A DNA stretch of 64,000 nucleotides, from positions 124,001 through 188,000 of the forward strand of contig VIIQ02000033.1 of NCBI GenBank assembly GCA_007449985.2, written 5' to 3'. The notes beneath the pieces were generated by a model that did no database searches, was not told the DNA's origin, and saw only the letters and a list, made by a program, of their open reading frames with translations. A program made the position numbers and the translations under genes. This document shows, piece by piece, positions 56,125-64,000 of this stretch. Source of the stretch: Desmodesmus armatus. Lineage: Eukaryota; Chlorophyta; Chlorophyceae; Sphaeropleales; Scenedesmaceae. The stretch's first letter is position 1. Each line of letters begins with the position of its first letter.

Positions 56125-58231
56125 TGCTACTGCCAGCTCCCTCGCGTCCTGCAGGACACACTGGGATTGGACAACAGTGAAGTGAGCCCTCTCGAGCAAT
56201 GCACGTGCACAAGCAGGATGGTGTGATCACAAGCATGTGTCTTTCCTTCAAGGGTCGACGGTTGTTGGGGGAAGTCCAAGGGTCGCGACCGTTACACGGC
56301 ACATTAATGAATATTCATGTGCTATGAGACGCCATCAACAAAGCATGAAGTGGTGCAACGGAGCTGCATTGGCGCGTCTAAATGTGCCTGCGCAGCCGCG
56401 AGGCGAGGGGCGCAGAAGGTGCCCGGGCTGCGTCGGGAGATAGTTGCGTATATTTACGCGCATTGTTGCTGCTTGGCGTACAACCTATGTGTGATCTGTT
56501 TTTCCTAGGGGCCGAAGGGCACAGGGCTTGGCAGACGCACAAGTCTCAAGCCTGCCAGCCAGCATCAGAAGCTTAGGCCCTCTGCTGCTCAGCCCCCTCG
56601 GAGGGGGTTGCGCAGCACCACTAAGTTTGCGGCATGCCCTGAGCACATGGAGCAGCGCGCTTGATGTGCTGTTGCTGTACTCGATGCAGAGAGCACTGAA
56701 CATGATGCACATGGAGCAGCGCGCTTGATGTGCTGTTGCTCTACTCGATGCAGAGCACTGAACATCATGCTCAAAGCATATTGAAAAATGGTTCGGCGGA
56801 TCTGAAGTTGATGCTGATTGCCACAACTTACAACTTCCAACTAGCACGCGCCTCCAACCAGTGAGCAACAACCACCTACGCATACGCTTGATTGCACCAC
56901 ACCTGGCTGACACACCGCCTGCCGCAGGCTGTTCAGGCTGATAGTGCTGCTGCTTGGCCGTGGCTGCCGCAGCTTTTGCATGCGCAGCATGTCGCTCAGC
57001 CTCTGTGCGCGCAGCAGGGGACAGCCAACCTGCCATGCGGCATGTCCTTCAAGACAACCGAGGTCACAACCGAGGTTGTGGCGCAGTGCCCAAGTAAAGG
57101 TACTACTCAGCAGTAGTACTACTCAGACGTAAAAACACCACACACACAGTCAACACCTGGCATCATGGCCTGACATGTTTGATCAGATCAAACATGTGCG
57201 GTAAAGACCATAACAAGCACTCTCCAGCCTGAATAAAATAGAATAAAATAGCAGACAGCATGAAGCAGGACCACACAAAGCATTGAGTTGGTAGCGGCTT
57301 GGTACTGCACAGGCAGTACTCTCAGTGCATGTAGCACCAGCATCACACTCTCTTCATCAATCCCAGCGTGTGTACCAAATGCAGAAAAAGTGGCAACCCT
57401 GTACAACCATATGCATACTTGGACAAGGTCCAATCCTGCAGCAACCGCTGAAAATATCCACGCTGCACAACATGACCACCTGGCGTAATCCCAGATCTCC
57501 CTCGTCAATGGCTGAACAGCCACGATTCTGCTCAAGCGCCCAGCATGCTCACAAAGATATCTCAGCTGTGAAGATAATATCCTTAGTACAGCAGCTCTGC
57601 TGCCACGACAGCAGTTACCCGTAATTGCTGTCACAGTCATCAGGGTAATGTCACCCCAACAGCACGGCCCTCCCAGCCGCCACAACAAAGGAGACCAGCA
57701 GAAGAGCCCCCCCACCTCCACCCCCCCCCCTTGCAGTCCTCGGAAGCCCTGCTTGGGGCTGTCCTTGCGCCACAACAACCTTCCCACTCTCCTGATCTTG
57801 TCATCGAGTCAATAGGTTACTACAGGCAAGCTTGCGACAGTCCAGTCACTGCTGTGGCAACACATATCAGTTCAGGCAGTGGCTGTTTCCACCACCTCCA
57901 CATCTGTCGAGAGTGGCTGAAAAACCTGTCAGACGCCACAACCGCAGAACACCCTTCCCGCTCGCCTGACCCGTCAGAAGGCCAAATGAGGTTGACACAT
58001 AATTGACCTAGTCACTGTGTTGCAGCAACATCCACAAACTTGGCAACCCAAGGGGTATGATCCCTTATTCCCTCCGCAGGGGTTAGAACCTCAGCCAACC
58101 CAGACACTGCTGTGACACAACCACACCCTCCCCCCCCCCCTCCTCCACAACCACACCCCCCCCTCCCCCCAAACAACCACACCCTCCCCCCCCCAACCAA
58201 CCTCAGCTTGAGGGGCCCTTGGCTAAGGCAG
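56125..58231. other. Intergenic stretch; one 63-bp tandem duplication
   Basis: Two direct copies of a ~63-bp unit lie at 56644-56707 and 56708-56769. On the minus strand 57787-57188 is open for 199 codons with several hydrophobic stretches (SCCAAWIFSAVAAGLDLVQV, LLHAVCYFILFY), so exons of a membrane protein are possible, but I do not recognise it and no start is supported. A run of C tracts begins at 58131. Confidence 0.35.
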
Positions 58232-61200
58232 TCACTGCTGTGGCACCACCTCAGCCGAGGCAAAGCTATAGAAGCTCAGGATGGGGGGCACTGCATCCTC
58301 CCACTGCAGGTGCGGCAGCTGCCTGCTCACTGCCTCCCTAGGCCCCATGAAATCAGTCACCCGCCAAGCCAGGCCTGTACCGCTACGAGCACCAGTCCCG
58401 GCCCCAGCATCTGCCACTGCCTCTCCAGCTGTTGCTGCAGCATCAGCTGCAGGTGCAGGGCTGATAGGGTTGATAGGGCCAGTGGTGGTGGTGGTGCTGC
58501 CGGTGCCAGCACCAGTGCCGGCCCCTGCCTCCCCAGCTGTTGCTACAGCATCAGGTGCGTGTTGCCCGATCTGCCGTGCAGCTGTTGCTACAGCATCAGC
58601 TGCGCTGCTGATGGGGCTGGGAGGGCTAGTGGTGGTGGTGCTGTTGATGGTAGGGGGCTTCACACTGTTGAGGTACAACTCCGCAGCTGTTGCTGCACCA
58701 TCAGCTGCTCGGTTGATAGGGCCGGTGGTGGTGCTGGTGGTGGTGTTGGTTGGCTGCACGCTGTCAAGGAATGCCTGTACTGCCTCCCTGCTGTTGGGCA
58801 TGCCTGAGACAAAGGGCTCTCCCTTGTTCGCCACACTGACAGCTGTCACCTTGTAGGCAGGGGGGCAGGGCACACTGCCATCAAGGACCTGCACCACAGC
58901 ACAGCACAGCATAGCACAGCACGGCACAGAGCGCAGTGAGCAGCACAGCCTTCAACTGCTTGCAATAGATCGTGGTGCATTTCTAGCTTCAAACGCAGAC
59001 CCACACAACATATGCAGGCCACAACACAGCACAGCGGTGGGAACAGCACACTGTGCTGAGCACAGCCCTTTATAACATGCAATCCCCACTCTTCCCCTGT
59101 GCAACAGCGGCAAGGACCCACCTCCTTGTGCAGCAAGTCAAAGGCCTTTACACGTGGCTGAAAGGGGGCACTCTATGAAAAGCATCATGATGCTGTGCAA
59201 AGTTTACATGGTGGGCTTGCCAGGCAGGGAATCTACCAGGCCCTCCTCGAGTGGGCCACAGAGACGTGTGCTGCACCCCCTCCCCACCCCCCCACCCCCC
59301 ACTCCCCACTCAGCCAGACCGGACCTACCTCTTTGTGCAGGAAGTCAGATGCCATCCTGCTGCCAGGTGCTGCCACCCTCAGCATAGCCCCAAACAGCCG
59401 CCCCCTCTCCAGACAGCTCTACAAGTGCACCACCACCACCCCCTAACGCCCCCCCCCCCCCCGACTGAGCCAGTAGATACCCACCTCCTTGTGCAGGAAG
59501 TCAAAGGCCATCCTGCTGCCAGGGGCTGCCACCCTCAGCATCGCCCCAAACAGCCCCCTCACAGCCTCCTCTGGCAGGTAGTAGATCAGGCCCTCAACGG
59601 TGAATAGCGTCGGCTTGCTGGGATCAAACCTGCTGCTGCTGCCGCCATTGCTGCCACTGTAGCCGCCATTGCTGCCACCGTAGCCGCCATTGCTGCCACC
59701 GTAGCCGCCATTGCTGCCACTGGGTGTGTCCAGGCCCAGCAGCACTGAGTCAAGGCTGTGGGCGGCCAGGTCTGCTGCCAGGTAGGTGGGGCGGGGGAAG
59801 GTGGCCTCAGGCTGCAGGAGGTCGTGCACCAGCTGCTGCTTCTTCCTGCAGCAGCACCAACGATGCAGCAGTTGTTATTGCAGCAGTGTCATCCCCTGCG
59901 AGGTAAGCAAGGTTTCAAAAATGTACAACTATAGCAGTTGTACATTCGCCCAACAGCAGCAGATACAGCAGCAGCAATGATACCAGTTGCAGCAGCGCAA
60001 CATATCAGGACACTAGGCCGCTGCTAACAGCAGTGTAGTGGTGGTGCTGGGGGCATGTTGCGCGGGGAGGGCAAGTTTAGCTAGCACTATTTGGCTGCAG
60101 GAGGTCGTGCACCAGCTGCTGCTTCCTGCAGACACACAATGGATGCAGCAGGGGTTAGGTTTCAGAGTAAAGCAGCAGATACAGCAGCAGCAGCAGCAAA
60201 GATGCCAGTTGCAGCAGCGCAGCACATGAGTACACCAGGCCGCTGCTGCAGATGTTGTAGTGGTGGCTAGTTGGCTAGTGCAAGTTGTGCAGGGGAGCGC
60301 ATGTGCTGGATCACAATGAAGCTGCAGCTGTGCCTGCGCCACCTACTGATCTGTCCTGCACGAGCTGGAACTAGCTGTATTTTATGCAACCCTCTCCCAT
60401 CTGTCAGCAGTGGCCCTACTGGTACACACCTACTCTGACGCGCGGCGTCACATCTACCCCTCAAAAAAGCAAGGCGAAGCTACTCGTCTGTCGTTTCCAA
60501 GGACGCACAAGTACCTAACACGCCTGCTGTCTGGGTCGCTGCAGTTCCGTTGCACACCACTGACAACAAGACAGACATGCCACCTCGTGCAGGCGTCACA
60601 CCATCACACCTACTCAACCCTAAGCCGTCACACCATCACACTTACTCTGATGCATGTGGCAGGTCAACCTCGAAGAAGGTCACTCCCTTGAACTTGGCCC
60701 CAATGCGGTACGCGCGCGTGTCAAACCCAGCCGCAACCACAACCACCTGCACATGCAGAAGGGCAGGAGCGCCCCACATGCACGTCAGCTGCCGTGCGAG
60801 CAACAAATCTGGGCTTGTATGTGTGTGTGCGGATGGGCAGACCAAAAGGAGGACACTGGGCGAAGGGCTGCTGCTTCGCCTGCATGTGGTATAGACTGAC
60901 CCAGCTGATTCATGCTGCTAGCATATGATGGACTGCGAATACCCCTCAGCTGTGGCCAATGTGAGCTTCAAGATCACCCCCCCCCTATGACACCATACAC
61001 ACGCTCGCCTCCCCCACGTATCCCCCCCCCCCCTCACCCCTCTGCACACACTGAGCCTGGCAGGCCAACCCCTGACCCCTGCGCTAACAACTACCATCAG
61101 ACACAGCAGACCCAGTGCCATACCCCCCTAAGACCTCTCAGCACCTGGCTGATGTTGTGGCTGCTGATTGCCTCCCGCACCACCACCTGGGCCCCTACAT

Positions 61201-62749
61201 GAGACTCTAAGCCCCCTCCCACATACTGGGGGGCAAGAGCAGCACGAACCGCCCTGGCCACCCTACACACTCAAACCATGCCCCCAACAACAACACCCCT
61301 GCACACAGGCTAACCCCAGGCCCCTGCCGAAACTACCACCATCTACCATATCAGACCACCCCGCACCTGGCTGATGTTATGGCTGCTGATTGCCTCCCGC
61401 ACCACGCGGTCAAACCATGAGGTGCGGGCGTCAACAAAGTTCAGGACACCTGCAGACACACAGGACGCACAACCACACACATGATGTATGACGCCCTTCA
61501 GCCTGTAACCCCCTATCAGTCCAAGTGTCTCACACGCATGAGCTCAGTACTGAACTGCTGCAACTGGCCCAGACAAAAAAGTGGCTGCTGAGCACAGCAG
61601 TGAGCAGCCTTGCCTCCTTCTTGCACACAACCTTGTCTGGCTCCCTGGCACACTGCACCATTTCCCACACAATGCGCAATGTGCATTTCCCACACAATAT
61701 GTTCTGCCATCTCCATCATATCAGTGAATGGCTGGCATGAGCTCTTCAGCTTCATAGCTACAGGTGTGACTTCGATCTGCTTAGATGCGCAGAGGAACAC
61801 AGACCTGGACCCCAACACCCATCACTTCTACAAAAGGCCAAGCTATTGGTCTACGAGCCACCCTCAACCCTCACACTCAAAGCTTGCTTGACTACTATTA
61901 CTCCACTCCCTTCCCCAACCAATCACCCACATGCCGCCTTCTCGAGGATTGTCCTGGGTGCTCTCAACACAATCGTGAGGTTTTGTCCCTCCGCCCCTCC
62001 CGAGTCCCCTACCAACCACCTCCCAGAGTCCCCCCCCCCCAGTCCCCTACACCCCCCCCCCCCCCCCCCCCGGGTCCCCTGAACCCCCTCCCCCCCCCCC
62101 TCCTCGAGGCCCCCTACCCACCACCCTGCCCACCTGGCACGCCGTGCTTGGGGTGTTCCAGGCCGCGTTTGAAGGCCTTCATGGCTCCAGGCATGCGCTT
62201 CAGCCACCACATGCGCAGGGGCATCAGCTTGTCACGCAGCAGGGGGGCCAGGTTGTCCTCATTGGCATTGGGCTGCCCCATCTCCCTGTGGAAAGGATCA
62301 GTGAGCGGCACAACAAGGTTGTGGTTGAATTGGTCCCTGCGGGCCACGGGTTCCAGCAAGAAGGGCCAGCTTGTCTTGTTTCCGCATATGCCCCCCCCCC
62401 CCCCCCCCCCCCGCGCCTCCCCACGTCCCCCACCCCCTCAGGGCCTGGGCGGACCCCGCCAGCATAGGACACCAGGGGAAAGCGGCAGACCAGGCAGATA
62501 GGGCAGACAGGGCATGCAATTTGAGCTTCACAGCAAAGAACTGGCAAAAAGGCTGCAGGACGGTGTCTGACACACACACCTGTTGAGCGTGCGGAAGGTG
62601 AGCATGTTCCAATTGGTGGGAGTGCCGCTGGTGAGGACGCGTAGTGGGCTTGTCTTGGCACTAGCCTGGATGGCGTTGCCAGCAGGCTTTCCGGCCTTGG
62701 AACCAGGTTGGATGACACTCTCTGCCGCTGCAGTCTCCATAGAAGCCAT
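58232..62749 (-). CDS. SAM-dependent methyltransferase, leucine carboxyl methyltransferase (LCMT)-like
   Basis: Uses S-adenosylmethionine to methylate an unknown substrate; the group includes PPM1-type and bacterial/plant 'putative methyltransferases'. Exons: 62749-62580 (ATG 62749; NWNMLTFRTLNR), 62290-62134 (WWLKRMPGAMKAFKRGL), 61449-61367 (LNFVDARTSWFDRVVREAI), 60746-60646 (VVVVAAGFDTRAYRIGAKFK then FFEVDLP, the SAM-binding signature), 59845-about 59485 (LFTVEGLIYYLPEEAVRGLF, GSRMAFDFLHKE), and 58888-58232 (NKGEPFVSGMP ... WEDAVPPILSFYSFASAE). Exon 5 has a Gly/Ser/Asn/Tyr minisatellite (about 59640-59720). Exon 6 has four Ala/Thr-rich repeats between family blocks. Exon borders are repeated in tandem at several places. 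Head to head with TRAP-beta. Confidence 0.82.
59121..61410. repeat. Partial tandem copies of exon borders inside the methyltransferase gene
   Basis: The 3' border of exon 5 (from 59483, CACCTCCTTGTGCAGGAAGT) recurs at about 59121-59155 and 59325-59405. Its 5' border (59806-59850, GGAGGTCGTGCACCAGCTGC) recurs at 60093-60130 with ~200 bp of neighbouring intron. The 3' border of exon 3 (61365-61410) recurs at 61143-61188 with its flank. The copies are incomplete and lack full reading frames. Confidence 0.85.
61714..61785 (+). mobile_element. Old LINE 3'-end copy
   Basis: It keeps ATCAGTGAATGGCTGGCATG, CATAGCTACAGGTGT and a degraded tail, matching the end of the LINE at 19661-22442. It is more diverged than the other copies and lies in an intron of the methyltransferase gene in the opposite orientation. 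No target duplication was found. Confidence 0.65.
62030..62413. repeat. Poly-C tracts in introns of the methyltransferase gene
   Basis: Long C runs lie at about 62030-62100 and 62390-62412; others are at 58131-58192, 59450-59462 and 61021-61033. On the transcribed (minus) RNA they are G runs, which could form G-quadruplexes or disturb splicing. Confidence 0.75.
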
Positions 62750-63054
62750 GCTTGCACTTTGATGGGGTGATCAATGCCCAAGTTTGACTGGCCTTTCGCT
62801 GGCCGGCGAAAGTGCTCCCAGGGTTGGATAACAGTGTGACAAGTTCAACGAGGGTCTGGGTAAGCTTGGTTGCTGGAATGTGTCCCACTTAGGGCATTGC
62901 TCCTTGCCCGAACCCCAGGTGGTTGGACACCAGCTGACTCTCGTTAGGCTCACTCGGCCTCAGACTGTACAGTTGCTCCGTCCATTTGTCACCACACAGC
63001 TCCGCTCCGCTCGGTTCCTTTTGCTGCAGTTGAAACCGTTCGATCAGCAGAGCA
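62750..63054. promoter_or_regulatory. Divergent promoter region, methyltransferase and TRAP-beta
   Basis: 305 bp separate the two ATGs. A perfect inverted repeat, TTTCGCTGGCCGGCGAAA with small loop, lies at about 62795-62812 near the methyltransferase side. Purine/pyrimidine words CTCCGCTCCGCTCGG precede TRAP-beta. No TATA box is evident. Confidence 0.45.
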
Positions 63055-63738
63055 ATGGCGAACTGGCGTTTCCTGCTGCTGGCTGGTTTGTTGCTATCAG
63101 CTGCAGTATATGTGAGGTCAGAGGAGGCAGCAGCAGAGGCAGAGGATGAGGAGGACTACCAGGAGGCAGAGAAGGCCCACCTGATTGTTCGCAAGTACTT
63201 CAAGGAGGACATGGGCGTTCAGGGCAGGAACCTGACAGTCCACATAGAGGTCTACAACGCAGGCACTGTGTGAGTGGCAGCTGAGTGGTAGCGGAGCGAG
63301 CTTCTCTTGCCTCGTTCAGGATCTTTACGTTGGTTGCTCCGTCCCTCCTGTCCAGCTAAGCTGGACTCCTTCCAGCGGGCGCAGTGCTCTTGCACAGCTT
63401 CAGCCTTCTGCATCCCAGACAGTGGCCGCGACCGGATGAACTGCGCATGCTCAACCACCTCCCCTCAACCACCTTGCTGGCCTACTGTCAAGCAGTGCCT
63501 GACAGTGTGTATGTGCCTGTGCTGCAGCACCGCCAAGGACGTCCAGCTGGAGGATGCCCCTATTCCTGAGAACTTCAACCTGATTGACGGCAGCGTGGGG
63601 GCCCCTCTGGGCAAGATCGATGCCGGCAGCAGCGTGCAGCACAGCTATGTCCTGGTGCCCAGCAAGGGCTCCTTCGGCCTGCGCTTCGAGCCAGCAACCG
63701 TCACATACGTTGCAGAGCTGGACTCCAACGAGAAGCAG
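63055..63738 (+). CDS. Translocon-associated protein subunit beta (TRAP-beta/SSR2), 5' part
   Basis: Endoplasmic reticulum membrane protein beside the Sec61 channel. ATG 63055 starts a signal peptide (WRFLLLAGLLLSAAVYVRS), followed by an acidic stretch and the family's lumenal domain: VRKYFKEDMGVQGRNLTVHI (with an N-glycosylation site NLT), EVYNAGTV, DVQLEDAPIPENFNLIDG and ATVTYVAELDSN. Exons 63055-63269 (donor GTGAGT) and 63528-63738 (acceptor GCTGCAG, donor GTGCGT) are phase-consistent at 142 codons. The membrane segment and C-terminus lie beyond the window; nothing further is recognised in 63739-64000. Confidence 0.93.
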
Positions 63739-64000
63739 GTGCGTGGGGTCTTTCGCATAGCCTCACTGCACCTTGCTAATACTTGCACCCCCTGCACAAC
63801 TGGCCAAGCGTTGGTTGGGGCAGCGGTTTCAGGAAGAGCGAGTTTGGTGCACACCCTGCAGGTTGCAAAGAGTGTCCAGCCTGCGTCCTCTTCAGTGGTT
63901 TCTGGTTTCCGATGCCCTGGATGATCTTAAAACCACAGTCGTGCTGCCCCAAGTTTCGTCATCACTGCACCATCCGTCCCCAACAGCCCTGCCTGCTTCT

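Noticed and set aside
57188..57787. A 199-residue membrane protein gene (minus)
   Set aside because: No family signature, a start beside poly-C, and hydrophobicity expected from GT-rich DNA; kept only as a possibility in the intergenic note.

Overview
The window is nuclear DNA of a green alga, most likely a chlorophycean. Genes are split by many short introns with GT-AG (sometimes GC-AG) borders. Coding sequence is rich in CAG/CTG-type runs encoding Gln, Ala and Leu. The window carries a plant-type FAD synthetase, a pheophorbide a oxygenase-like Rieske protein, a TRAP-beta subunit, a LINE, a tRNA-headed SINE and hAT-type DNA transposons. Nothing bacterial or viral was found. The species cannot be fixed from sequence alone.

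Layout. 1-3.6 kb: 3' part of a Rieske oxygenase of the pheophorbide a oxygenase/TIC55 group (+). 4.6-7.5 kb: an F-box/LRR gene (+). 7.9-13.8 kb: a 12-exon gene joining a PAPS-reductase-like FAD synthetase domain to a molybdopterin-binding-like domain (+); every exon junction is phase-consistent. 14-46 kb: a cluster of seven related F-box-like/LRR genes, here called LRR1 to LRR7, on both strands. They share a two-exon design whose single intron uses a GC donor in six of seven copies. LRR1, LRR5, LRR6 and LRR7 are open. LRR2 has a one-base frameshift. LRR3 is split by two insertions. LRR4 is split by a clean hAT element. Between them lie a LINE with a nested insertion, two SINE copies, a hAT MITE and LINE remnants. 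46.4-48.2 kb: five degenerate copies of the LRR7 3' end. 49-52.3 kb: an MFS transporter (-), head to head with a second classical F-box/LRR gene (52.6-55.0 kb, +). 55.5-56.1 kb: a possible small secreted Cys-rich protein (-). 58.2-62.7 kb: a leucine-carboxyl-methyltransferase-like SAM methyltransferase (-) whose exon borders are repeated in tandem, head to head with TRAP-beta (63.05 kb, +, runs off the window).

The main points of interest are three. (1) LINE, SINE and a third retroposed element share a two-hairpin 3' segment whose stems covary, which suggests a common reverse-transcriptase recognition signal. (2) The LRR cluster evolves by duplication and loss: a divergent gene pair has been copied as a unit, 3' flanks travel with the genes, and transposons are breaking copies. 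(3) Transposon insertions have exact, readable target-site duplications, including a hAT element whose leftover first exon carries a PCNA-interaction-like motif.
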